From: PALSA-968 sp964387075
GTDB taxonomy: Bacteria > Bacteroidota > Bacteroidia > B-17B0 > Aurantibacillaceae
Reading direction: 5' to 3'
Assembly (NCBI GenBank): GCA_964387075.1
Contig: CAYLVB010000006.1
Coordinates: 248,001-312,000 of the forward strand
DNA length: 64,000 nucleotides
Shown here: positions 43,366 through 49,642 of the stretch, one piece after another
Numbering within the stretch: position 1 is the stretch's first letter
How the letters are laid out: each line of letters opens with the position of its first letter
Notes under the pieces: model-generated
Seen by the model: only the letters and a program-made list of their open reading frames with translations
Databases searched by the model: none
Told to the model about the DNA's origin: nothing
Made by a program: the position numbers and the translations under genes

Positions 43366-43477
43366 GGAACGCAGACAACGTTGATCTTGATGATAGACGC
43401 AGATTTTTTGAATACATGTTCTCGTTTACCAAAAACAGATCCCATTAAATCATAATCATCTGCGCCATCAGCGTTCC
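43366..43477. repeat. MITE-like element abutting murQ
   Basis: A 112-bp stretch bounded by GGAACGC (43366-43372) and GCGTTCC (43471-43477), with further imperfect inverted similarity inside (GACGCAGAT near the left, ATCTGCGCCATCA near the right). Sequences of this kind are dispersed in Bacteroidota. The right end stops exactly before ATAACTACAG, the first bases of the murQ frame. Confidence 0.65.
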
Positions 43478-44311
43478 ATAACTACAGAAACGGATTCGAA
43501 GTACAAGCACCTCGAAAAGACCGACATCAAAACCTTATTGAAGAACATCAACCGCGAGGACAAAACCGTTCCGTTGGCGGTTGAGAAAGTAATTCCCCTG
43601 ATTGAGAAACTGGTAAAAGTTATTGTTTCCAAAATGAAAAAAGGCGGGCGCTTGTTTTACATGGGCGCCGGCACCAGCGGGCGTTTGGGTATTGTGGATG
43701 CGAGTGAATGTCCCCCAACTTATGGCATTGAGCACGGAAGAGTGGTTGGCTTAATAGCCGGCGGCGATGCGGCCATACGAAAGGCTGTTGAGTTTGCCGA
43801 GGACAGCGAGACGCAAGGTTGGAAAGACCTGAAGAAATACAAGATCTCAAGTAAAGATGTGGTGATAGGCATTGCCGCATCCGGCACTACGCCTTATGTA
43901 GTTGGCGCTTTGAAAGAATGCAATAAACACAAAATTGTTACCGGCTGCATTACCTGCAACGCCCAAACTCCTGTAGCCAAAGTAGCGAAACACAAGATCG
44001 AAGTGATCACCGGCCCCGAATTTGTTACGGGCAGCACGCGCATGAAGGCCGGCACTGCACAAAAACTGGTGCTGAACATGATCTCAACCGCTGTCATGAT
44101 CAAACTAGGCCGCGTAAAGGGCAATAAAATGGTTGACATGCAGCTGAGCAATAACAAACTCGTAAAGCGCGGCACAAAAATGCTCATGAAAGAACTGGAC
44201 CTGGATTTTGATGCAGCGCAGGACCTCTTGTTGAAGCATGGGAGTGTACGGAAGGCGGCAGCTTCTTTCAAAAAAACTCCTGCCAAACGTTATGGAAATT
44301 TCACGATGTGA
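43478..44311 (+). CDS. murQ: N-acetylmuramic acid-6-phosphate etherase, start codon not ATG
   Basis: Cleaves the lactyl ether of MurNAc-6-phosphate for cell-wall recycling. The SIS-type core is clear: FYMGAGTSGRLGIVDASECP is present (as RLFYMGAGTSGRLGIVDASE), and VVIGIAASGTTPYVVGAL and TGSTRMKAGTAQK follow. The conserved N-terminus (TTETDSKYKHLEK) lies upstream of the first possible TTG (43538). It is preceded by ATA at 43478, immediately after the repeat element. There is no ATG, GTG or TTG between the upstream stop (43409) and 43538. Translation would therefore need ATA, or begin at TTG and lose the conserved N-terminus. Confidence 0.85.
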   Translation: MTTETDSKYKHLEKTDIKTLLKNINREDKTVPLAVEKVIPLIEKLVKVIVSKMKKGGRLFYMGAGTSGRLGIVDASECPPTYGIEHGRVVGLIAGGDAAIRKAVEFAEDSETQGWKDLKKYKISSKDVVIGIAASGTTPYVVGALKECNKHKIVTGCITCNAQTPVAKVAKHKIEVITGPEFVTGSTRMKAGTAQKLVLNMISTAVMIKLGRVKGNKMVDMQLSNNKLVKRGTKMLMKELDLDFDAAQDLLLKHGSVRKAAASFKKTPAKRYGNFTM

Positions 44312-44335
44312 ACATCTCCATAATAAACCAGGCAA

Positions 44336-44848
44336 ATGAAACTAAAATACTCTCTCTGTGCCCTTTTTATGGGGCTTTCTCTTTACTTTTCTGCTCAAAT
44401 AAACCAATTGGATGTGGCCGGCAAAAAGCACGGTAAATGGATCATATACCTGGATAAAAATTGGGCAAAGACCAAAGATACCACTAAGGCCAGTTATTAC
44501 CGATATTCCTTCTACGACCATGGCGTTCATGTTTATCCAATGGGCGAATGCGGCGGCAAGGGATACACTTTAAAAGGACCCGAGGGTAAAATATTGAATG
44601 GCGAATACAAATGGTACGACGCCAGGGGCCGTCTCAGTTCGGTACATGAATTTAAAAATGGGGAATATATTTCGTGCAAGGAATATTTTACTACCGGCGA
44701 GTTGCAGCAATATTTTGATTACACCAAAAAGTACCAAGGACAGGAACAATCCTGGTGTGTGACAGTTTACGACAAAAAAGGGAAAGTGATCCTCGAATCC
44801 TACACCTATAAAGACCAAAAAGGCCACTGGCCAAAGATGCGCGGCTAA
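44336..44848 (+). CDS. Exported MORN/YwqK-like protein
   Basis: 170 residues: a signal peptide (YSLCALFMGLSLYFSAQ) and about four short MORN-like repeats (GKKHGKWIIYLD, GKILNGEYKWYDARGRLSSVHEF, YFTTGELQQYFDY, KKGKVILESYTY). Distant relative of the gene at 15763. It lies 24 bp after murQ, so it may share its transcript. Function unknown. Confidence 0.7.
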   Translation: MKLKYSLCALFMGLSLYFSAQINQLDVAGKKHGKWIIYLDKNWAKTKDTTKASYYRYSFYDHGVHVYPMGECGGKGYTLKGPEGKILNGEYKWYDARGRLSSVHEFKNGEYISCKEYFTTGELQQYFDYTKKYQGQEQSWCVTVYDKKGKVILESYTYKDQKGHWPKMRG

Positions 44849-44875
44849 GGAAAATGCTTATCTTTAAGCCTCTCT

Positions 44876-45259
44876 ATGAGAACGCTTAAAAATATCAACA
44901 CCATAGCCCAGTACATTGCGGGGCAACCCAAAGAAGTACAGAAAGGACTCAGGGAATTTCATAGCATCATTAAGAAAGCAGCTCCGAAAGCCGAAGAAGC
45001 GATCAGCTATGGCATGCCTGCTTATAAGTTTCATGGCATACTGGTTTATTTTGCGGTTGCGAAAGAACATTACGGTTTTTACGCCCTGCCGGGCGCCATC
45101 AAAGCTTTTAAGGATCAATTAAACGCCTACGAAACTTCGAAGGGAACCATTCGTTTTCCATTAGACAAACCACTTCCCAAAAAACTGATCACCGATATCA
45201 TTAAATATCGTGTGAAAGAGAATTTACTCAAGGAATCACTCAAGAAAAAGAAAAAATGA
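44876..45259 (+). CDS. DUF1801 (YdhG/YjbR-like) protein
   Basis: 127 residues matching the DUF1801 pattern: YIAGQPKEVQKGLREFHSIIKKAAPKAEEAISYGMPAYKF and the ending FPLDKPLPKKLITDIIKYRVKEN. Small cytoplasmic proteins of this family are of unknown function. The lysine tail (KKKKK) is noted. Stop overlaps the next start by 4 bp (ATGA). Confidence 0.85.
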   Translation: MRTLKNINTIAQYIAGQPKEVQKGLREFHSIIKKAAPKAEEAISYGMPAYKFHGILVYFAVAKEHYGFYALPGAIKAFKDQLNAYETSKGTIRFPLDKPLPKKLITDIIKYRVKENLLKESLKKKKK

Positions 45260-45669
45260 CAAAAGAACTCTGGATCAATCTACCCGTTAAAGACATTGCC
45301 CGCTCAACCGCTTTTTACAAAGGCATCGGTTTTACACTCAACGAAAAATATGGCAACAGCGATGTGTCGGCCTCTTTTATGGTTGGGAGCAAGAACATTA
45401 TTTTGATGTTGTTCACCGAGCCGGTCTTCCAGGGTTTTGTGCGTCACGAAATAGCCGATCCTAAACAAAGCAGCTCGGTGTTATTCTCTATAGACGCAGA
45501 GAGTCGCGAGGAAATTGACGGGATCGCCGCGAAAGCCGAAAAATTGGGTGGTACTGTGTTCGGCAAGCCCGGCGAAAACCAGGGCTGGATGTACGGCTGC
45601 GGTTTTACCGACCCGGATGGCCATCGTTGGAACGGATTGTATATGGATTTTTCTAAAATGCCTAAATAA
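45256..45669 (+). CDS. VOC-superfamily (glyoxalase/bleomycin resistance-like) protein
   Basis: 137 residues with the VOC fold: LWINLPVKDIARSTAFYKGIGF at the start, the second half SSSVLFSIDAESREEIDGIAAKAEKLGGTV and the terminal FTDPDGHRWNGLYMDFSKMP. Such proteins are small metal-dependent or ligand-binding dioxygenase/isomerase-like enzymes; the substrate is unknown. Overlaps DUF1801 by 4 bp and the lipoprotein gene by 1 bp. Confidence 0.88.
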   Translation: MTKELWINLPVKDIARSTAFYKGIGFTLNEKYGNSDVSASFMVGSKNIILMLFTEPVFQGFVRHEIADPKQSSSVLFSIDAESREEIDGIAAKAEKLGGTVFGKPGENQGWMYGCGFTDPDGHRWNGLYMDFSKMPK

Positions 45670-46067
45670 TGAAAAAAAGTTTATTGATCTTCTCAGTGAT
45701 CCTGGTCGCATGCGGTGGCACAAAACAGGACGACCTAAAGAGCACCTGTTGGTCGAGCAATTTTTATTATTACCACAACCAGTATTGCTTCCTCACCGAT
45801 TCTACCGGCGAGAACCGAGACGGCATGCTGGGTGTTGCCATGGGCGACAGCACCAAATTTCATCCTGACAGTATTTACATGGATGATGAAAGGCATTTCA
45901 CCTATACTTTAAAAGACACCATCCTTACCATAAAAATTGCTAATGAGTACGAAAGGACGTTTTACAGAAAGCTGGATAGCGGTCGGGTAAGTTATATTTC
46001 TCTACAGGAATACACGTATGGCCGCGAGCAATTGTTTGAGGGTACCAAGACTTCCTCGGATCGTTAG
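45669..46067 (+). CDS. Small lipoprotein of unknown function
   Basis: 132 residues. MKKSLLIFSVILVACGG is a lipoprotein signal with Cys15. The mature part is soluble with no known motif, carrying internal cysteines and two beta-strand stretches. It ends SSDR then TAG, and the same frame continues for another 37 codons to 46181 (see the small Lys/Cys ORF). Third gene of a DUF1801-VOC-lipoprotein set that appears to be translated together. Confidence 0.65.
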   Translation: MKKSLLIFSVILVACGGTKQDDLKSTCWSSNFYYYHNQYCFLTDSTGENRDGMLGVAMGDSTKFHPDSIYMDDERHFTYTLKDTILTIKIANEYERTFYRKLDSGRVSYISLQEYTYGREQLFEGTKTSSDR

Positions 46068-46082
46068 GAAAAACACAGCTTT

Positions 46083-46181
46083 GTGGGGGACAAGAAAAAA
46101 AAGAAAAAGAAGAAGAAGCGCGGTAAATGCTGTAAGTCTTATAAGGATGGGAAGCAGTGTAAGGATTGTCCGTTGAGATAG
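46083..46181 (+). CDS. Lysine-rich, Cys-tailed small ORF in frame with the upstream lipoprotein
   Basis: From GTG 46083: VGDKKKKKKKKKRGKCCKSY and KDGKQCKDCPLR, ending TAG at 46179. It is in the same frame as the lipoprotein, separated from its TAG by only five codons. A KCCK.YK.GK.CK.CP tail after a lysine run could bind metal or nucleic acid. It is a candidate for a small separate protein, or a C-terminal extension cut off by a point nonsense change. No other codon gives a better start. Confidence 0.35.
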   Translation: MGDKKKKKKKKKRGKCCKSYKDGKQCKDCPLR

Positions 46182-46206
46182 CTGTCGCGCTTTGCATACC
46201 TTAAAT

Positions 46207-46231
46207 TTGAAGTCGCAAATTGCGACTTCAA
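46207..46231. repeat. Palindrome copy at the 3' end of the ORF6N gene
   Basis: TTGAAGTCGCAA-A-TTGCGACTTCAA: 12-bp perfect arms with one central base. It begins inside the last codons and stop of the ORF6N gene (minus strand). It is nearly the same as the palindrome inside that gene (46547-46573), to the level of the flanking ATC. Confidence 0.85.
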
Positions 46232-46782
46232 GATATGGCTCTTTTTTTCTTAGGCACCTTATAGCCGATTTGCCTTCTTGGCTTTTTATTTTCTTTCCGT
46301 TCTGTAAGTTCGTCAAGATAATTAAAGACCACTTCTATATTCTTGGAATTATTATCGGTTCTTTTTTCCAATTTCGCAATGGCAAGCCTTAACTCGGTAT
46401 TATCTGTGAGCATCTTTCTGAAATGCGTAAAAATTCTCATAATACGGATATTTACCTGGATAGCCCTATCACTATTTAGTACGCTGGAAAGCATGAGCAC
46501 ACCGTGCTCGGTAAAAACATAGGGTAACTTGCGGCTTCCGCCCCAACTTGAAGTCGCATTTTGCGACTTCAAGATCTCTGTTTCTGTTAAATTCAACTGA
46601 AACATGAAATCAGAGGGAAAGCGTTTATTATTCCGTCTCACTTGTTCATTCAATCTTTTTGTTTCTACCTGGTACAATTCCGCCAGATCACGGTCCAACA
46701 TCACCTTGTGACCTCTTATGAAGTAGATTTTACTTATAAGCGTTTCATCCGGCATGATCGATAAAAAAGGTGGCTTTTTCAT
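46228..46782 (-). CDS. ORF6N-domain (KilA-N-like, phage-type) DNA-binding protein
   Basis: 184 residues. N-terminal ORF6N domain about 10-95 (FIRGHKVMLDRDLAELYQVETKRLNEQVRRNNKRFPSDFMFQL), followed by YVFTEHGVLMLSSVLNSDRAIQVNI and a helical C-terminus with basic tail (RRQIGYKVPKKKRAIS). ORF6N proteins are known from phages and mobile elements as DNA-binding antirepressor-like proteins; their cellular role in Bacteroidota is undefined. The gene contains a 27-bp palindrome at codons for LKSQNATS and a second copy at its 3' end. Divergent from the S24 repressor gene, with a 179-bp intergenic region. Confidence 0.85.
   Translation of the reverse strand: MKKPPFLSIMPDETLISKIYFIRGHKVMLDRDLAELYQVETKRLNEQVRRNNKRFPSDFMFQLNLTETEILKSQNATSSWGGSRKLPYVFTEHGVLMLSSVLNSDRAIQVNIRIMRIFTHFRKMLTDNTELRLAIAKLEKRTDNNSKNIEVVFNYLDELTERKENKKPRRQIGYKVPKKKRAIS
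46547..46573. repeat. 27-bp palindrome inside the ORF6N coding sequence
   Basis: CTTGAAGTCGCA (46547-46558), TTT, TGCGACTTCAAG (46562-46573): 12-bp perfect arms with a 3-bp spacer. It encodes the residues just before SSWGGSRKLPYVFTEHGV. A copy with a different centre lies at 46207-46231. Confidence 0.9.
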
Positions 46783-46810
46783 AAAATTCCTTTGATACCC
46801 CTAAAAACCA

Positions 46811-46830
46811 CCGGGCATTATCTTGCCCGG
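46811..46830. other. Hairpin between the ORF6N and S24 genes
   Basis: CCGGGCA, TTATCT, TGCCCGG: 7-bp perfect stem with a 6-nt loop, in the divergent intergenic region, about 30 bp upstream of the ORF6N start. Could be a repeat, operator or transcript stem. Confidence 0.45.
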
Positions 46831-46911
46831 CGGCCTTAAAGGTTCAACAAACTCGATCTCGGTCTTTAAAATCACTTTTTTAGGGTGCAAAACAAAAAAA
46901 CCACGAAAATC

Positions 46912-46962
46912 TTTGGCAATTTGCTAATTTATTTAGTACCTTAGCGCTAAAATTATTAGCAA
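46912..46962 (+). promoter_or_regulatory. Promoter/operator region of the S24 repressor gene
   Basis: TTTG at 46912-46915 and TACCTTAG at 46937-46944 form an approximate promoter. It is overlaid by four GCTAA/TTAGC half-sites: TTGCTAAT (46921-46928), the palindrome TTAGCGCTAA (46941-46950) and ATTAGCAA (46955-46962, running into the ATG). Such clustering around the start is typical of an autoregulatory operator for an XRE/S24 repressor. Confidence 0.5.
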
Positions 46963-47723
46963 TGACAAAAATAGCCACCAACCTGCGGATTTTGAGGAAA
47001 ATAAAAAATGCCTCCCAGGAGGCAGTTGCCGACGACCTGAACATTCCGCGCTCGCGTTTTGCCTCTTATGAAGAAGACAGGGCCGAGCCACCCTACGAAA
47101 TGCTCATGCAGCTTTCGGATTATTATCACGTATCGATAGACGCTCTGTTGCGGGGCGATTTTTCGAAGACCGACCCGGATAACCTGATGAAGATCGGGAA
47201 GAACAGGTTCCTCTTTCCTATCCTGGTAGATAAGCGGGGAAATGAATACGTGGAGGTGGTGCCTTTGCGCGCTTCGGCAGGTTATCTGAATGGTTTTGCA
47301 GATCCTGAATACATGGAGAAACTTCCGGTGATGAGCTTACCTTTTAACGTGGTTGGAAAACACCGTACGTTTCCTATCAAAGGAGATTCCATGCCTCCAT
47401 TGAAAACGGGAGATTTTGTGGTGACCAAATATGTTGAGAATTTAAGTGAGGTTGTAAGCGGAAAAACTTATATCCTGCTTACCAAAGATGAAGGCATCGT
47501 GTATAAACGCGTGGTCCGTAAGAACAACCTGAATATTTTAGAATTACACTCCGATAACAAAGCCTATGAGCCTTATACCGTAAAAGCACAGGACGTATTG
47601 GAAATTTGGGAATTTGTTTGCAGCCTCAATTTATCCGACAAAAAAGACGATGAGATCAACCTCGATAGCGTAATGGGCATGCTGAAGAGTTTGAAGGTGG
47701 AAATGAAGGGGATAAAGAAATAA
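46962..47723 (+). CDS. XRE-family repressor with S24 LexA-like peptidase domain
   Basis: 253 residues. N-terminal helix-turn-helix (TNLRILRKIKNASQEAVADDLNIPRSRFASYE) about 1-60, then a LexA/CI-type autopeptidase with Ser in PIKGDSMPPLKTGD and Lys in EGIVYKRVVRKN. Such proteins repress SOS or prophage genes and self-cleave with RecA. It sits beside an ORF6N gene and just before an exonuclease-endonuclease gene, which suggests a DNA-damage or phage-related regulon. Confidence 0.9.
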   Translation: MTKIATNLRILRKIKNASQEAVADDLNIPRSRFASYEEDRAEPPYEMLMQLSDYYHVSIDALLRGDFSKTDPDNLMKIGKNRFLFPILVDKRGNEYVEVVPLRASAGYLNGFADPEYMEKLPVMSLPFNVVGKHRTFPIKGDSMPPLKTGDFVVTKYVENLSEVVSGKTYILLTKDEGIVYKRVVRKNNLNILELHSDNKAYEPYTVKAQDVLEIWEFVCSLNLSDKKDDEINLDSVMGMLKSLKVEMKGIKK

Positions 47724-47727
47724 TAGC

Positions 47728-47817
47728 GAACTGGTCACATTTCATGGCTGATTCTATTTAATTAATTGATTTTAAACTATTTATACCAAATGAACTGGTC
47801 ACATTTTGTGACCAGTT
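47728..47817. repeat. Direct repeat and palindrome of the ORF6N remnant
   Basis: GAACTGGTCACATTT occurs at 47728-47742 and again at 47792-47806. The second copy forms the palindrome AACTGGTCACA-TTT-TGTGACCAGTT (47793-47817), with 11-bp arms and a 3-bp centre, the same geometry as the palindrome inside the intact ORF6N gene. Confidence 0.75.
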
Positions 47818-48000
47818 GCAAAACAATGTTATGAAAGCGCTTCAACTTGATAGAAAAATTCAGAATTGAGAAAAGAAATTAATGCCTTGGATGCAAAACT
47901 TCACGAGGCTTTTCAATATCTCCTTGAAAAGATCGACGCTTTAGCGCCAAAATATACTGACAGGCAAAAGATAGGATACAAAAAAGAGCAAAAAGTTTAA
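47789..48000 (+). pseudogene. Decayed ORF6N gene
   Basis: Two frames that together spell the end of an ORF6N protein. Frame 1: NELVTFCDQLQ then NNVMKALQLDRKIQN and TGA (47867). Frame 2 from 47866: LRKEINALDAKLHEAFQYLL, EKIDALAPKYTDRQKIGYKK and TAA at 47998. The second part with the ending DRQ.IGYK is the usual C-terminal coiled coil of ORF6N proteins. The N-terminal domain is gone, and an internal deletion and a frameshift are present. Confidence 0.72.
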
Positions 48001-48049
48001 ATTAGTATAAAGCTTCTGAATCGCAAAGACGGTTACAAAGCAAGAAAAA

Positions 48050-49417
48050 ATGTTCGCTATTATAGACATAGAGACATGCGGGGGGAAATTCGAGTTCCGG
48101 CGCGGACACATCACGGATATCTGTATTTTAATTCACGACGGGCTGCAGGTAGTGGATAAATTTTGTACACTCATAAACCCGCAGTGCAACATCGCTCCCT
48201 TCTACGCCAAGCTTTCGGGTATTACCAACGAGATGGTAAAGGATGCCCCTACATTTCCGCAAGTGGCTAAGAAAATAATTGAAATGACCGAAGGGAAGAT
48301 CTTCGTTGCCCATAACGTAGGTTTTGATTATGGTTTTGTGAAAGATGAATTTGCCGCACTGGGTTACAAATACAAAAGAGACACCCTTTGCACAGTTCGT
48401 TTAAGCCGTAAGCTGATACCGGGAAAGGTTTCTTACAGCCTCGGCAACCTCTGCGATTCGTTAGGCATTGAGAACAAAGCCCGCCACCGTGCCGAAGGGG
48501 ATGCCGAAGCAACCGCTACCCTCTTCAATAAACTGCTCGAGTTAAAAGCCATGGACCCAAAACATAAGAACAAGGGGGTGGATGAACTAATGGTAAGACG
48601 TATTGACAAGATCAAGGAATACGTGCTTAGGAAATTACCCGAAGCCTGTGGTGTATACTATTTCCTGGACAAGGATGGCAACATCATTTATATTGGAAAA
48701 AGCCGCAACATGTACAAGCGCGCACTTAGTCATTTCAATTCGCAGGAATACAAAGGAAAAAAAATGCTCAACGAAATGTACAACGTGGATTTTGCGCTTA
48801 CCGGCAGCGAGTTGATCGCCTTATTATTGGAGTCAGAGGAGATCAAGAAGCACAAACCCAAATACAACCGTGTGCGTAAAGGTTCTGATTTTACGCATTG
48901 CATTGATGTATTCAAAGACAAAGCGGGCATCATTAATTTCAAGATCGTTCCTTTTGACGAGGCTGAAAGACCTTTGCTTTCATTTACCGGTTACGCGGGC
49001 GCCAGAGAAAGATTGGATCAATGGATCGATGAACAGGTACTTTGCCTGCGTTATTGCAACCTTGTAAGTGAGGACGCGGTTTGTTTCAACCACCAGATCA
49101 AAAAATGCAACGGCATTTGCAGCGGCGAAGAGGATATTGACGATTACAACAAAAGAGCGGGCGAGCTGGTGGCGCAGTACAGTTACGAAAAAGAAAATTT
49201 CATCGTCTTCGATAAAGGAAAAGCCCGGGGTGAAAAGTCAATGGTGTATGTAAAGGAAGGAAAATACTACGGCTACGGATATATCAGCAACGAAAGTACC
49301 GTTTCTTCGGTTGAAGAGCTGGAATATGCCGTTAAAAAGCAGATCTATTACCCTGACAGTGATCTATTGGTGCAGGGATACCTGAAAAGCAAACCCCGAA
49401 AGATACTTTCTCTCTGA
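48050..49417 (+). CDS. DEDDh exonuclease fused to a GIY-YIG endonuclease (Cho/UvrC-like) domain
   Basis: 455 residues. Residues 1-165 are a DnaQ/epsilon-type exonuclease: FAIIDIETCGG (ExoI), FVAHNVGFDYGF (ExoII), and HRAEGDAEATATLF (ExoIII). Residues 195-285 are a GIY-YIG nuclease: LPEACGVYYFLDKDGNIIYIGKSRN. The C-terminal part has a short cysteine-containing block (CNGICSGEED) similar to UvrC-like proteins. This combination is widespread in bacteria and probably takes part in DNA repair. It is preceded by the S24 repressor, which may control it. Confidence 0.9.
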   Translation: MFAIIDIETCGGKFEFRRGHITDICILIHDGLQVVDKFCTLINPQCNIAPFYAKLSGITNEMVKDAPTFPQVAKKIIEMTEGKIFVAHNVGFDYGFVKDEFAALGYKYKRDTLCTVRLSRKLIPGKVSYSLGNLCDSLGIENKARHRAEGDAEATATLFNKLLELKAMDPKHKNKGVDELMVRRIDKIKEYVLRKLPEACGVYYFLDKDGNIIYIGKSRNMYKRALSHFNSQEYKGKKMLNEMYNVDFALTGSELIALLLESEEIKKHKPKYNRVRKGSDFTHCIDVFKDKAGIINFKIVPFDEAERPLLSFTGYAGARERLDQWIDEQVLCLRYCNLVSEDAVCFNHQIKKCNGICSGEEDIDDYNKRAGELVAQYSYEKENFIVFDKGKARGEKSMVYVKEGKYYGYGYISNESTVSSVEELEYAVKKQIYYPDSDLLVQGYLKSKPRKILSL

Positions 49418-49487
49418 AAACCCAATAAAATTCCACAAATTAATCGGCTATTATACCACCTTGGTCGGATTTAATGGGCATGCTAGT

Positions 49488-49495
49488 TACTTTTG
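49488..49495 (+). promoter_or_regulatory. Candidate -7 element of the 38-residue peptide gene
   Basis: TACTTTTG matches TAnnTTTG exactly, 31 bp upstream of the ATG at 49526. The -33 box is not clear. Confidence 0.45.
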
Positions 49496-49525
49496 GATAC
49501 ATTTACCGCTCTTTAAAAGCTAACT

Positions 49526-49642
49526 ATGAAAACCATTTTGACCGCTCGTACCGAAATTAAGAAAAGAAAACGCGAACAAGTTGCTTTGGTTGTTTTGATA
49601 GCTGCCGTGGTTACAATGATCGTAGCGATCGTCAAATTTTAG
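49526..49642 (+). CDS. 38-residue single-pass membrane peptide
   Basis: MKTILTARTEIKKRKREQVA followed by LVVLIAAVVTMIVAIVKF: a basic N-terminal half and one transmembrane helix, so N-in/C-out is expected. Its last 4 bp overlap the end of the convergent SpoIIE gene. A good -7 box sits 31 bp upstream. Too short for family assignment; its independent promoter and clean composition argue for a real gene. Confidence 0.5.
   Translation: MKTILTARTEIKKRKREQVALVVLIAAVVTMIVAIVKF

Noticed and set aside
43538..43540. TTG at 43538 as the true murQ start
   Set aside because: It would remove the conserved SKY..LEK N-terminal segment that is clearly encoded upstream in the same frame.
46228..48000. Intact prophage
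   Set aside because: No integrase, terminase, capsid or att repeats; only regulators and a remnant.
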